Below, one piece after another: positions 11,546 through 22,225 of a stretch of 64,000 nt of DNA (position 1 is the stretch's first letter; every line of letters starts with the position of its first letter). The notes beneath the pieces are model-generated. The model made no database searches and was not told where the DNA came from. It worked only from the letters and a program-made list of their open reading frames with translations. The DNA is taken from positions 682,001 to 746,000 of the forward strand of contig JAMPIV010004254.1 in NCBI GenBank assembly GCA_024509875.1. The letters run 5' to 3'. A program made the position numbers and the translations under genes. The DNA is from Oreohelix idahoensis (taxonomy: Eukaryota; Mollusca; Gastropoda; Stylommatophora; Oreohelicidae).

Positions 11546-11977
11546 TATGACAATATGTATTTTAATATATCACACACATGAAAATAAAATGACACTAAAT
11601 ATCCTAATGATAACAGACAATTAGGTTGAACATGGTAGACCAAAATGGTGGATGAGCGAAGGCGCTCGCCTCCAAATTTGTTAAAAACATTTTCTTAATC
11701 TTTTGGGTCATAATTCAGTCTCTTGTAATTATATTTTTGATGTTTTAGTTATTTTATAGTTCAGTTTGTTTTCTTCTGCAATTTTATATGAAAAATGTTT
11801 CCTACTTCTTACTTTACTTTGTGTTCTGTTTTTGATTGCTTCTTTTCTCTGCATTCCCTGTTTGTTGTAGATGATAATGGGTTATTCCTGGAGTGTTCCA
11901 TGTCACTACTGTATTGTTTCACAGAAAACAAACATACAACATTCACCAATTCTGGACACAAGCTTGTGTTACATTAC
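11546..11977. other. intron sequence, nothing supported
   Basis: AT-rich unique intron between the Tigger element and a CLP1 exon; no repeat family or coding motif recognised. Confidence 0.5.
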
Positions 11978-12116
11978 CTCCAACTTTAAATATCTTAACA
12001 TCGTTAAACTTCACGTCAAAGCTGTGTGGGAAGAAGCTGTTTTTCAGGCCATAAAAATATTCTCTGATCCTGTTATCTCTTGATTCTGCTCTTGCTGCTT
12101 GCGATCGTTCCACAAC
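11978..12116 (-). CDS. CLP1: CLP1 exon encoding RIREYFYG
   Basis: Acceptor TGTGAG ends at 12117 and donor GTAATG begins at 11977. The exon starts in phase 0 with VVERSQAARAESRDNRIREY and continues FYGLKNSFFPHSFDVKFNDV to KIFKVG, ending in phase 1. The vertebrate counterpart is VVERSKDFRRE...[25 protein letters not shown]. This is the linker into the C-terminal domain. Confidence 0.96.
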
Positions 12117-12337
12117 CTCACAGGAAAAACAAAATGACTGCTTCAAAGACTGACTTTATAACTTTACAAATAAGTTAAAATTACAGTGGATATATCAATA
12201 GCAATTTTACAAACTTTTTTTACTTAATAATTTAAAAAGAAAACCTTAAACATATCTGAGAACCATGCAAGACAACGATCACCCTGTGTACGTCCAGAGT
12301 GTCTCTGATGAGGCAAAGATAGAACAGGACTAGTGAT

Positions 12338-12557
12338 CCTTCAGGCATGTTGTACGAGGTGACATATATGATGCTGGCTATAAAGGTCTCTCACGTTATC
12401 TAAAAGCTGCCCGTGTGTTCTGCAGACTTCTAATACTGACCTGACCATGAACAAGTTGCTAAGGAAAGTACTACTGCAGGAGCATGTGACTACTTAGTGC
12501 CGGGATCAGCTCCAGCGGTGGCTCCATACTGAGCAAAGAGGAAAATGATGATGCAAG
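12338..12557 (+). repeat. interspersed repeat family B, copy 2
   Basis: Shares ggcatgttgtacgaggtgac, then gcatgtgactacttagtgcc and gctccatactgagcaaagag, then an aatgatgatgc end with the other B copies. Degenerate internally. Confidence 0.5.
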
Positions 12558-12579
12558 AAAATATCTGGAGGCGTGGCTT

Positions 12580-12935
12580 TACAGACAAATATAAAGAAAT
12601 ACTACAAACAGCTAAAAATAGTAATGAGGCCAAAGCAAATGCTTTCTGCACATATCACATGGAAGCACATATTCTGTGCGCGTTTTGAGAAGAGGAAATT
12701 TAGAATACACTGGGGCAACAGGCAATACTGACAGCTGAAGGAGACAATGGATAAAGAATAGAGAAGGTACTGACCACATTAACATTACAGCATACATAAC
12801 AGAGCTGGTAAACAGCAAAAGAAGAATAAAATTTGTTTAACTGATAAGCAGCACTACAGACAGGAAGTTGTGCATAGACATGATGACCCATGACAGTCAT
12901 ATGCCACATAAAGATGACAATAACCATAAAATTCA
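12580..12935 (+). pseudogene. decayed RTE-type LINE tail (family D)
   Basis: Broken frames echo the family D C-terminus, for example EILQTAKNSNEAKA. A final segment, cagacaggaagttgtgcatagacatgatg cut into its halves, parallels the tail at 59175-59215. No frame survives. Confidence 0.35.
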
Positions 12936-13030
12936 TGTTTAGTTTTACATGGAACATGATATGACATTTCATACCGAAAAATCATAGTGTTCCTTGACAG
13001 AAATGGCAGTTTGCTTACTATTACAATCTC

Positions 13031-13672
13031 TAATATTTGTTGTTGTTGTTTAACTAGAGTTGCTGAGCTTCTCGCTCTTTAGCAGCCAATACCAAGTTGA
13101 AGACTCCTTGGTATTATCTACACTGTAGATCTAGGCTTTTCCTGTGGCTTTTCTGCCATTCCGAAACATGTTGAGTTGAAGTCATGAGCTCTAGTTTCTC
13201 CAGCTTGGCTTGCATTTAAAGGATCGTCACATCTAGTCACAAGCTAGGAGTAAGAAGTGCGTGGCATACTGTGCATTCCCCGCCATCTAATGGGGCACTC
13301 CAACTATGCAGAGCTAAAATACTGTACTTTGGTTCTTGGCTCTCCCAAGGAATTGTCATGTCCTGCACAGAGCCACTTCTCAGCTTCCCCTGCCTATCAC
13401 TGGGTACACAGTGAGATCCTTCTGCATGCAGTCAACCAAGTCAAAGCCAAAGAATTACGCCTGGGGCTTCAAGTGACTTCTCCAAGCTTAGTGTGCAATG
13501 CTGGGTTTTCAACAAGTTTCACCACAGGGGGAATCCCTGGAAGTGTGTGGATGATTTCAATGAGGATGTAATTAGCGTCACAGAGGTTCACTTCCACGTA
13601 CATATATTGTAGCATTGTGCATAGCTGGTGGTCATATAAGAATGACTCCAGATATGCCTCCATGCATTCTCT
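13031..13672. repeat. interspersed repeat family A, copy 2
   Basis: The longest clean copy of family A, about 640 bp. It begins with (TTG)n and aligns with 8377-8922. It carries an extra segment of about 80 bp around 13480-13565 that copy 1 lacks but the copy near 48450-48500 shares (gtgcaatgctgggtt). Minus-strand frames such as ENPALHTKLGEV recur as ENPALHTELGGI in copy 3. That hints at an old coding or 5'-leader segment of a retroelement. Confidence 0.8.
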
Positions 13673-14085
13673 AATATTTGGCAGAAGAACATACTCATCA
13701 AAGTATAATTTAAAACTAAAAAATAAAAACCATTTCAAACACATAGTATGTCAAACAACAAATTATCTAGCATTCAATCTTCAGAAAACCTTAAATACGA
13801 CACATGAATGAAATGATAACTTAAATACAGAAATGGCTGAAGCATTATTGTCATCCGCAGAGTTTTTGTGTGAACTGGGACGCTTTAGACAACATTACAT
13901 CATGTTTCTTCAGGATCTGTTTAACATAACTTATCCTCACTTCTGCAGTCCAAAATTTGCTGCTAGCTGATCTGGCTAGTGACTGCTCCAATGGTGATTT
14001 TCTTAAAGGATCAAACCCCACCTACATACACATAATTCAACAACTCCATCATTTAAGAGAGAAAAAAACAATGCACTTTGCCTAC
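13673..14085. other. intron sequence, nothing supported
   Basis: Unique AT-rich intron between repeat A copy 2 and the CLP1 exon; no motif recognised. Confidence 0.5.
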
Positions 14086-14186
14086 CCCTCCAGATTTTGG
14101 CAACAAAACAATTTTAACAAAGTCAGGTAAGTCACCCTTGAGCTGGTTGTAAAGTCTCTCCTGATCCAAGACACAAATTACATCCA
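14086..14186 (-). CDS. CLP1: CLP1 exon encoding LDQERLYN
   Basis: Acceptor AATATTCCAG ends at 14187 and donor GTAGGC begins at 14085. Two starting bases (TG) complete a valine codon. The exon then reads [20 protein letters not shown] and [13 protein letters not shown], ending in phase 0. It is colinear with vertebrate [19 protein letters not shown]...LLPKSGG in the kinase domain. Confidence 0.96.
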
Positions 14187-14514
14187 CTGGAATATTTAAA
14201 AAAATAATACAGTAAACAAACAAAGAAGAGCAGCAGACAAAAAAATCAGAAGTGTGGACATAAATTGAAAAGAAAAGACAATAAAATTCAGAATAGACTA
14301 GAAAAAAAAAGTGGCCAGAAAGAGATGATGACAAAAGCTTCAACAAAAGGTAAAAAGGAAAGGTGGCAGTGGGAACATAATAGAAATCATGAGCAGAAAA
14401 TCAAACGTGGACAGAAATGAAAGCGTACAATGTAAGTAAATAAATAATGGGGCTGCTGTAAAACTGGTAAGGGAAGTAATACATAATTTTAAAAAAAGAA
14501 AATGGTATGGAATC

Positions 14515-15076
14515 AGTTTTACAAATGGACGGTACACTAGAAACATGGGACGTTTCAGGTTTCACCCTTCGTCAGCCACAGTTACAAACATGTGACGTTT
14601 CAGGTTTCACCCTTCGTCAGCCACAGTTACAAACATGGGACGTTTTAGGTTTCCCTTCGTCAGCCAGTTACAAACATGGGACGTTTCAGGTTTCACCCTT
14701 CGTCAGCCACAGTTACAAACATGGGATGTTTCAGGTTTCACCCTTCGTCAGCCACAGTTACAAACATGGGACGTTTTAGGTTTCCCTTCGTCAGCCAGTT
14801 ACAAACATGGGACGTTTCAGGTTTCACCCTTCGTCAGCCACAGTTACAAACATGGGACATTTCAGGTTTCACCGTTCGTCAGCCACAGTTACAAACATGG
14901 GATGTTTCAGGTTTCACCCTTCATCGGCCATAGTTACAAATATGGAACGTTTCAGGTTTCACCCTTCATCAGCCATAGTTACAAACATGGGACGTTTCAG
15001 GTTTCACCCTTCATCAGCCATAGTTACAAACATGGGATGTTTCAGGTTTCACCCTTCGTCAGCCACAGTTACAAAC
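14515..15076. repeat. 45-bp minisatellite with 41-bp variants, about 12 units
   Basis: Units contain gtttcacccttcgtcagcca. Most are 45 bp, with a few 41-bp copies carrying two 2-bp losses. Later units drift (cttcatcagccatag). Overlapping plus-strand frames are by-products. Source sequence not recognised. Confidence 0.95.
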
Positions 15077-16391
15077 AAGTGACAAAGACACGAAATGTAG
15101 GCACGTCAAGAGAAAAAATCAATGGACTACAAACAACTGAAAATTTTTTTTACAAATTAAACAAAGATAACATGAGTGATACAGATAGATGAAAAAATAA
15201 ACAATACAGGTGACGCTAGGAACAAGCGAACAACAAATAATCAAGTAAAATATGGAACTAGAAAGAAACATCAGCACAAGAAATTCTACAAACAACAAAA
15301 GTTTAAAGAATAAAATGAAATAACAAAACAAATAAATAGTCCTGGTACAAACTGAAACTAAAAAAATCTGCTGCAGTCATAGCGATGAAACTTCCTTTTC
15401 CTCCTAGTTATGATAGCTTTAAATTGGTTTCTTTCAGGGTGTCACCATTTATCTTCTTAGCTCACCATGGTTTCTTAACATTCTTCAGTAATACCACATC
15501 ACTGTGGCCTCCAGGAATTTTCTTTACTGACTGTCCATGACTCGCTTTCATGTGATAGAATTGATTCTATGTAACAGTGAAGAGCTCTCTTACTTTTACT
15601 GACAAAGATTTGTTGTAAACTTGCTTGTCATTTTATAGATCACTGCATTTGCCTGGACTATTCTACCCTTGACTTCTGAGATTCATCTTCCATCTGACGT
15701 CCTTAATGTGCCCAGATAAATGAATGTACTCATTTGTTTTCAAACTGTCATACTTATTTTGATGGTACAGTCTGGAGATTTTCCTGTTACTTTTTTTCAC
15801 TGTTTGCTATTAAAACTATCATCAGCGTATTTCAAGTTATTTATGTTATGTCCACCTACTGATATTCCTGGCATATTCTCCCTATGGATCTCATATTTTC
15901 ACTGTGCAGACAGAACATATCAGGTGACAGCACAAAACCCTACATTAACATCCTGTTTTATCTGTTGAAGATCTATCTGGCTGCCAATTCGTATAGCTGG
16001 TGTTTGTTGTCAGTCTTCTTCTTGACCTTTCAACTCCTAAAAGAAGCATACGCCTTCAACAAACGTCTGCCAAGTCTTCCTGACCCGTGCCGTCTGCTCA
16101 AGGCTTTTCCATATCTTCTTCCCCCCTTCATGTCTATCTCCAGTTCCCTTTGTCTAGTAATGCTATCAACAGGTTTTCTCAGTATGTGTCCTATCCATCT
16201 CCAGCATTTTTTGTTCCACTGGCACTTGTCTGGTTCTTGTCATTAGTTTCACATTGGTTATCTCGTTATACCACTTCAATCCTTCTATTCTAAGCAAGTA
16301 TCCATCTTTGTAAGTCTGTAGTTTTTTGGTTGTTGTTTTTGTTTGTTCTCCATGTTTCAGAGCCATACAATAGGACTGACAACATTTGAAT

Positions 16392-16816
16392 TCTTCTTCT
16401 TCTTCTTCTTCGTACACTCTCAGACGTCCAGTTGAATGTTCTCAAAGAAAGCAGTAGTCAGTTTGAGGCTATTTGAATCCCCGTAAAGCTTTTCCACGAA
16501 AGGAGCTGGCGTCGGCCATATGCACTTTCTCTGTACCACATATAAGGGGCAACTTTGAAGCAGATGTTCAGCAGTCATTTTATCAGTGCCACAGTTACAC
16601 TGATCGGTAGTTCCTATCTTTAGCTTGTTGAATAGATGGTATCTCAATCTGTTGTGGCCAGTGGGGAGTCTGAAGATTACCAATTGTTCTCTTCTGTGGA
16701 GCTGGTAGTATGCATCATTCTGTGTGTGCCCTGGATGTTCTACATTCCATTTGTTTCTGTAACTGATTCTGATAAAACTCTTTGCCTCCTCAAAAGTTAT
16801 GCTTGCATCAGGCTGA
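16392..16816 (-). mobile_element. 5'-truncated RNase H-type LINE tail inserted in family C
   Basis: Flanked by the 8-bp direct repeat atttgaat at 16384-16391 and 16817-16824. It encodes on the minus strand NDAYYQLHRREQLVIFRLPT, GHNRLRYHLFNKLKIG and a Cys/His set (CNCGTDKMTAEHLLQSCPLY). This is the C-terminal zinc-like tail common to RNase H-bearing I/Jockey-like LINEs of molluscs. It ends in a GAAGAA microsatellite tail. Removing it joins the two halves of the family C element. Confidence 0.88.
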
Positions 16817-16929
16817 ATTTGAATAAAAGATTGTGATTTTTGTGTTGGACCTGATTTCTTGTCATCTCCATTTATTTCCCAATGCAAAGAAAGCTACTCT
16901 AGCCTTCTGTATTCTTGTTTTGATATCGC

Positions 16930-17050
16930 TGTCTGTCTCTCCAACAATGTCTATATTGCTGTCTGTCTCTCCAACAATGTCTATATTGCTGTCTGTCTCT
17001 CCAACAATGTCTATATCACTGTCTTGTCTCTCTAATGATGTCTATATTGC
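16930..17050. repeat. 30-bp minisatellite, about four units, in family C LINE
   Basis: Three clean and one imperfect copy of ctgtctctccaacaatgtct plus flanks. On the minus strand they read SNIDIVGETD repeatedly, directly continuing TFIYLGSNIDI of the LINE. The repeat is thus an amplified piece of the RT after the FADD box. Confidence 0.9.
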
Positions 17051-17626
17051 TGCCAAGGTATATGAATGTTTGTACATCTTGTAGTGGTCTTTCTTCCAGT
17101 ACAATCCTGTTATCAATTCCTGCATTTATTCTCATTATCTTTGTTTTCTCCCTGTGTATTTTCAGATCCACTTGTTGTGATCTCTCATCAAGTATTTTAT
17201 TTTTGTCTTGCTTCTGATTACGGTTATGGGGCACAAGTGCCAGGTCATCGGCAAAAATTAGATCGTCAAGCTGTTTAATCCACTGGATTCCATTTCTGTT
17301 GGTTGAGGTCAATTTTTTCATAACCCAATCTATAGCGAATAGGGAGAGAAATGGTGATAAGAGGCATCCATGTCGCACTCCATTTCTTATCCTAAATAGT
17401 TATGTAAATTATCCTTCATGAATAACTCTGCATGATGTCTTCATAGGTTTTCTTTATTAAGTTAAGGACCTGGAGGAATTCCATAATGCCTAATCAATTT
17501 CCAAAGCGATTCTCCGTTTACATGTCAATTGCCTTTTTGTTGCCAGTATATCTTCATTATTATTCTCAGGCCTTTGTCATCGATTTTTATGCTACCATTT
17601 TGATAAATTTCCTCATGACTCACTTT

Positions 17627-18333
17627 GTCAAGTACATTGGTGCAGTCAATCAAGCGCAAGTACATTGGTGCAGTCAATCAAGCACAAGTACATTGGTGCA
17701 GTCAATCAAGCGCAAGTACATTGGTGCAGTCAATCAAGCACAAGTACATTGGTGCAAATCAAACACAAGTACATTGGTGCAGTCAATCAAGCACAAGTAC
17801 ATTGGTGCAGTCAATCAAGCACAAGTACATTGGTGCAGTCAATCAAGCACAAGTACATTGGTGCAGTCAATCAAGCACAAGTACATTGGTGCAGTCAATC
17901 AAGCACAAGTACATTGGTGCAGTCAATCAAGCACAAGTACATTGGTGCAGTCAATCAAGCACAAGTACATTGGTGCAGTCAATCAAGCACAAGTACATTG
18001 GTGCAGTCAATCAAGCACAAGTACATTGGTGCAGTCAATCAAGCACAAGTACATTGGTGCAGTCAATCAAGCACAAGTACATTGGTGCAGTCAATCAAGC
18101 ACAAGTACATTGGTGCAGTCAATCAAGCACAAGTACATTGGTGCAGTCAATCAAGCACAAGTACATTGGTGCAGTCAATCAAGCACAAGTACATTGGTGC
18201 AGTCAATCAAGCACAAGTACATTGGTGCAGTCAATCAAGCACAAGTACATTGGTGCAGTCAATCAAGCACAAGTACATTGGTGCAGTCAATCAAGCACAA
18301 GTACATTGGTGCAGTCAATCAAGCACAAGTACA
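17627..18333. repeat. 28-bp minisatellite, about 25 units, in family D LINE
   Basis: Unit core acattggtgcagtcaatcaa. Units are almost identical apart from two early cgc variants and one 4-bp deletion near 17757. On the minus strand the first frame is LYLCLIDCTNVLDKV of the LINE RT, where the first catalytic aspartate sits. The 28-bp length shifts frame each unit. Three overlapping plus-strand frames of 250-293 codons are artefacts. Confidence 0.95.
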
Positions 18334-18408
18334 GATCTGTTTGTACATCCACAGTTCTTTCTATTGATGATCTTACAATATACACTGTGTTGTTGTTTGT
18401 GCCTTGAC

Positions 18409-18798
18409 CTTCTATAAACCCACTGTGTTGTTGTTTGTGCCTTGACCTTCTATAAACCCACTGTGTTGTTGTTTGTGCCTTGACCTTCTATAAACCCACT
18501 GTGTTGTTGTTTGTGCCTTGACCTTCTATAAACCCACTGTGTTGTTGTTTGTGCCTTGACCTTCTATAAACCCACTGTGTTGTTGTTTGTGCCTTAACCT
18601 TCTATAAACCCACTGTGTTGTTGTTTGTGCCTTGACCTTCTATAAATCCACTGTGTTGTTGTTTGTGCCTTGACCTTCTATAAACCCACTGTGTTGTTGT
18701 TTGTGCCTTGACCTTCTATAAACCCACTGTGTTGTTGTTTGTGCCTTGACCTTCTATAAACCCACTGTGTTGTTGTTTGTGCCTTGACCTTCTATAAA
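18409..18798. repeat. 38-bp minisatellite, about ten units, in family D LINE
   Basis: Unit core gttgtttgtgccttgacctt. On the minus strand the unit encodes FIEGQGTNNNTV, the family D segment just upstream of the catalytic aspartate. A second array within one LINE relic. Confidence 0.95.
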
Positions 18799-19046
18799 TC
18801 CCCACTGTTACTGTTATGTTCATCACCAATATCTGGTTATATTCTCCTTTTCACTCTTGTCATGATAATTCATAATAACATTTTGATCATGACTCAAATG
18901 ACTACTTGTACAGTGGTTTTCATTTCAATAGTTCCAGATTTCTTTGGCAAAGTTATGAATATGGATAATAAAAACATGAAAGAAAATAGCGACAAGCTGT
19001 ATTAATGAACTGTTTTTTGTAACAAAATAAATATTACGGTACATAC

Positions 19047-19136
19047 CCTCAAAGGCTCCTGCAGCTTGCTTCAAAGACTCATAGCCAGCACCTCTGATCC
19101 AGCCAGCTGTGTTGATGATGACTCCGCTGCAGTTCA
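19047..19136 (-). CDS. CLP1: CLP1 exon encoding NTAGWIRGAGY
   Basis: Acceptor CTCAAG ends at 19137 and donor GTATGT begins at 19046. The TG start completes a valine codon with the upstream exon (G|TG). It encodes NCSGVIINTAGWIRGAGYES and LKQAAGAFE, ending in phase 1. An alternative acceptor 9 bases downstream would break the phase, so this one is preferred. The vertebrate counterpart is SGCVINTCGWVKGSGYQAL. Confidence 0.94.
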
Positions 19137-19251
19137 CTTGAGGACACATACAATCAAGTATTTACCATCAGAAACAAATAACCTGCAATTGCTGCAGCTC
19201 AGTTCATTCATGAACAGAAAAAAATTAAGCTATGTTCATTTTTATTTTTCT

Positions 19252-19355
19252 TGAAGTGAACAATGCTGGGTCTTGCTGATTTGTGAACGGATTATTGTTT
19301 TTGTTGAAGTGAACAATGCTGGGTCTTGCTGATTTGTGAACGGATTATTGTTTTT
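19252..19355. repeat. 52-bp tandem duplication
   Basis: Two copies of a 52-bp unit containing gaacaatgctgggtcttgct, nearly identical. Confidence 0.92.
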
Positions 19356-19689
19356 GTTATTGTTGAACAGAATCAACATCATTGCAAGGAATAATCCAAA
19401 CCCAAATGGAAGGAAAAAAGTGTTTGCAAACGTGCAAAAGGAAGACAGCATTATATAAGAGAAGATAACATGAAGAGATGAACAGGAAAGAGCCTATCAA
19501 AGTGTTCCATCAAGACAACAGAGACCCAATATTCATTTGCAGCTGACCTAAGATGCGAAGATCGCAGATGATCAGATAAGATTACAAAGAATATTCTGAA
19601 AATATTTGACGATACAGTATTTATTTAGACCACAACTTCTACTGTCATGTTAATGGAGTGTTAGGAATTTACAAATAAACTGAATGAGT

Positions 19690-19937
19690 AATTTTCCACC
19701 AATGGAGTGTTAGTCATTTTCCACCAATGGAGTGCTAGTCATTGTCCACCAATGGAGTGTTAGTCATTGTCCACCACTGGAGTGTTAGTCATTGTCCACC
19801 AATGGAGTGTTAGTCATTGTCCACCAATGGAGTGTTAGTCATTGTCCACCAATGGAGTGTTAGTCATTGTCCACCAATGGAGTGTTAGTCATTGTCCACC
19901 AATGGAGTGTTAGTCATTGTCCACCAATGGAGTGGAA
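19690..19937. repeat. 25-bp minisatellite, about ten units
   Basis: Unit tgtccaccaatggagtgtta plus gtcat. The last copies abut the 3' end of the LINE at 19955. Source unknown. Confidence 0.94.
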
Positions 19938-19954
19938 TGATCACCATCACACTT

Positions 19955-22165
19955 TAGCTCCCTGTGGAGCACTGACCTTCAACAAATCCATACCAAGGTT
20001 TCCCTGTCCTGTGCCATCCATTCAAGATCATTCTATGTCTTCTTTATCCCTTCCACATCGGTCTCCCGTCCTATTCTCCACATGTTTCTCACAGTCTCTG
20101 TCTTTCTCTTGTCCAGGGGATTCCAGAACAAGGACCATCTTGTAGTCTCTGTCTTTCTCTTGTCCAGGGGATTCCAGAACAAGGACCATCTTGTAGTCTC
20201 TGTCTTTCTCTTGTCCAGGGGATTCCAGAACAAGGGCCATCTTGTAGTCTCTGTCTTTCTCTTGTCCAGGGGATTCCAGAACAAGGGCCATCTTGTAGTC
20301 TCTGTCTTTCTCTTGTCTAGGGGATTCCAGAACAAGGGCCATCTTGTAGTCTCTGTCTTTCTCTTGTCTAGGGGATTCCAGAACAAGGGCCATCTTGTAG
20401 TCTCTGTCTTTCTCTTGTCCAGGGGATTCCAGAACACGGGCCATCTTGTAGTCTCTGTCTTTCTCTTGTCCAGGGGATTCCAGAACAAGGGCCATCTTGT
20501 AGTCTCTGTCTTTCTCTTGTCCAGGGGATTCCAGAACAAGGGCCATCTTGTAGTCTCTGTCTTTCTCTTGTCCAGGGGATTCCAGAACACGGGCCATCTT
20601 GTAGTCTCTGTCTTTCTCTTGTCTAGGGGATTCCAGAACAAGGGCCATCTTGTAGTCTCTGTCTTTCTCTTGTCTAGGGGATTCCAGAACAAGGGCCATC
20701 TTGTAGTCTCTGTCTTTCTCTTGTCCAGGGGATTCCAGAACAAGGGCCATCTTGTAGTCTCTGTCTTTCTCTTGTCCAGGGGATTCCAGAACAAGGGCCA
20801 TCTTGTAGTCTCTGTCTTTCTCTTGTCCAGGGGATTCCAGAACACGGGCCATCTTGTAGTCTCTGTGTCCTCTGTCTTTCTCTTGTCTAGGGGATTCCAG
20901 AACAAGGGCCATCTTGTAGTCTCTGTCTTTCTCTTGTCTAGGGGATTCCAGAACAAGGGCCATCTTGTAGTCTCTGTCTTTCTCTTGTCTAGGGGATTCC
21001 AGAACAAGGGCCATCTTGTAGTCTCTGTCTTTCTCTTGTCTAGGGGATTCCAGAACAAGGGCCATCTTGTAGTCTCTGTCTTTCTCTTGTCTAGGGGATT
21101 CCAGAACAAGGGCCATCTTGTAGTCTCTGTCTTTCTCTTGTCTAGGGGATTCCAGAACAAGGACCATCTTGTAGTCTCTGTCTTTCTCTTGTCTAGGGGA
21201 TTCCAGAACAAGGGCCATCTTGTAGTCTCTGTCTTTCTCTTGTCTAGGGGATTCCAGAACAAGGGCCATCTTGTAGTCTCTGTCTTTCTCTTGTCCAGGG
21301 GATTCCAGAACAAGGGCCATCTTGTAGTCTCTGTCTTTCTCTTGTCCAGGGGATTCCAGAACAAGGACCATCTTGTAGTCTCTGTCTTTCTCTTGTCCAG
21401 GGGATTCCAGAACAAGGGCCTTCTTGTAGTCTCTGTCTTTCTCTTGTCTAGGGGATTCCAGAACAAGGGCCACCTTGTAGTCTCTGTCTTTCTCTTGTCT
21501 AGGGGATTCCAGAACAAGGGCCATCTTGTAGTCTCTGTCTTTCTCTTGTCCAGGGGATTCCAGAACAAGGACCATCTTGTAGTCTCTGTCTTTCTCTTGT
21601 CCAGGGGATTCCAGAACAAGGACCATCTTGTAGTCTCTGTCTTTCTCTTGTCCAGGGGATTCCAGAACAAGGGCCATCTTGTAGTCTCTGTCTTTCTCTT
21701 GTCTAGGGGATTCCAGAACAAGGGCCATCTTGTAGTCTCTGTCTTTCTCTTGTCCAGGGGATTCCAGAACAAGGGCCATCTTGTAGTCTCTGTCTTTCTC
21801 TTGTCCAGGGGATTCCAGAACAAGGGCCATCTTGTAGTCTCTGTCTTTCTCTTGTCCAGGGGATTCCAGAACAAGGGCCATCTTGTAGTCTCTGTCTTTC
21901 TCTTGTCTAGGGGATTCCAGAACAAGGGCCATCTTGTAGTCTCTGTCTTTCTCTTGTCTAGGGGATTCCAGAACAAGGGCCATCTTGTACTTGGCTCTGC
22001 TTCTCTTGTCCAGGGGATTCCCATACAAACCATCTTGTAGTCTTTATCTCTTTCCTGGGGATTTGCCAGTGGTATTTGTCTGGTTCATTCCTCCATCACA
22101 TCTACATTGGTGATCTTGTCATTCTATTGTGTTCTGCACAAGCAGCTATTTATGAAAGACTGAAC
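19955..22165 (-). pseudogene. RTE-type LINE 3' end (family C, copy 3) inflated by a minisatellite
   Basis: The minus strand enters at about 22165 with sequence matching the region before the C-terminus in copies 1 and 2. It runs through the 51-bp array and exits as RNMWRIGRETDVEGIKKT, then a short FVEGQCSTGS stop. Family members read WNPQGKRKRGRPRNTWRRTVE at this place. Only the 3' portion is present. Confidence 0.75.
20082..22010. repeat. 51-bp minisatellite, about 37 units, in family C LINE
   Basis: Unit core ggggattccagaacaagggc. On the minus strand one frame reads RWPLFWNPLDKRKTETT per unit, matching the ALxWNPxGKRKRGRP element of the LINE C-terminus. The flanks continue that LINE. Unit variants (cca/cta, ggg/gga, aag/cac) are interspersed in runs, suggesting unequal exchange. 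One copy has a 6-bp insertion near 20867. Stop-free frames of about 650 codons on both strands arise because 51 is divisible by three. Confidence 0.96.
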
Positions 22166-22225
22166 TTTCAAATATTCCAGGATTTGGAGATCTTCCTTAC
22201 AGAAACAAAAAAATGATAAATCAGC

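Larger units (their letters stand above)
16012..17512 (-). pseudogene. RTE-type LINE (family C, copy 2), inserted in family D
   Basis: Minus-strand reading gives SLWKLIRHYGIP (about 17500), then RHGCLLSPFLSLFAIDWVMK at 17378, QLDDLIFADDLALV (FADD catalytic box) and TFIYLGSNIDI. After a second nested insertion come WRWIGHILRKPVDSITRQ and a final WKSLEQTARVRKTWQTFVEG. The protein is the usual RT plus C-terminal GHVLR region of BovB-like RTEs. Both ends abut family D sequence, so this is an insertion. End coordinates are uncertain by about 20 bp. Confidence 0.78.
15340..18800 (-). pseudogene. RTE-type LINE (family D), broken and containing nested insertions
   Basis: Minus-strand order is as follows. 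GFIEGQGTNNNTV lies at about 18800, amplified as a 38-bp array. VRSSIERTVDVQTDLYLCLI with the first catalytic aspartate region lies at 18400-18330, amplified as a 28-bp array. IYWQQKGN.HVNGE follows at about 17550. After an interruption the element resumes near 16000 with SPDMFCLHSEN, ISVGGHNINNLKYADD (the YADD active site), then TFIYLGTLRTSDGR. Homologous pieces are at 4120-4530, 12580-12935 and 58690-59240. The enzyme would reverse-transcribe its own RNA at a nicked target. It is dead here. Confidence 0.8.

Noticed and set aside
13469..13744. Minus-strand 91-codon frame in repeat A as a gene
   Set aside because: The same segment is a repeat found three times with frames not conserved across the copies.
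17016..17378. A stand-alone host gene for the FADD-containing frame
   Set aside because: It is one piece of an RTE reverse transcriptase with flanking pieces in other frames and nested insertions.
19128..19137. Alternative CLP1 acceptor CTGCAG nine bases downstream
   Set aside because: It breaks the phase with the upstream exon, while the CTCAAG acceptor keeps the frame and the conserved NCSG residues.
20028..22040. Three frames of about 650 codons on both strands as genes
   Set aside because: By-products of the 51-bp array. Only one frame matches anything known, and that is a short RTE motif repeated.
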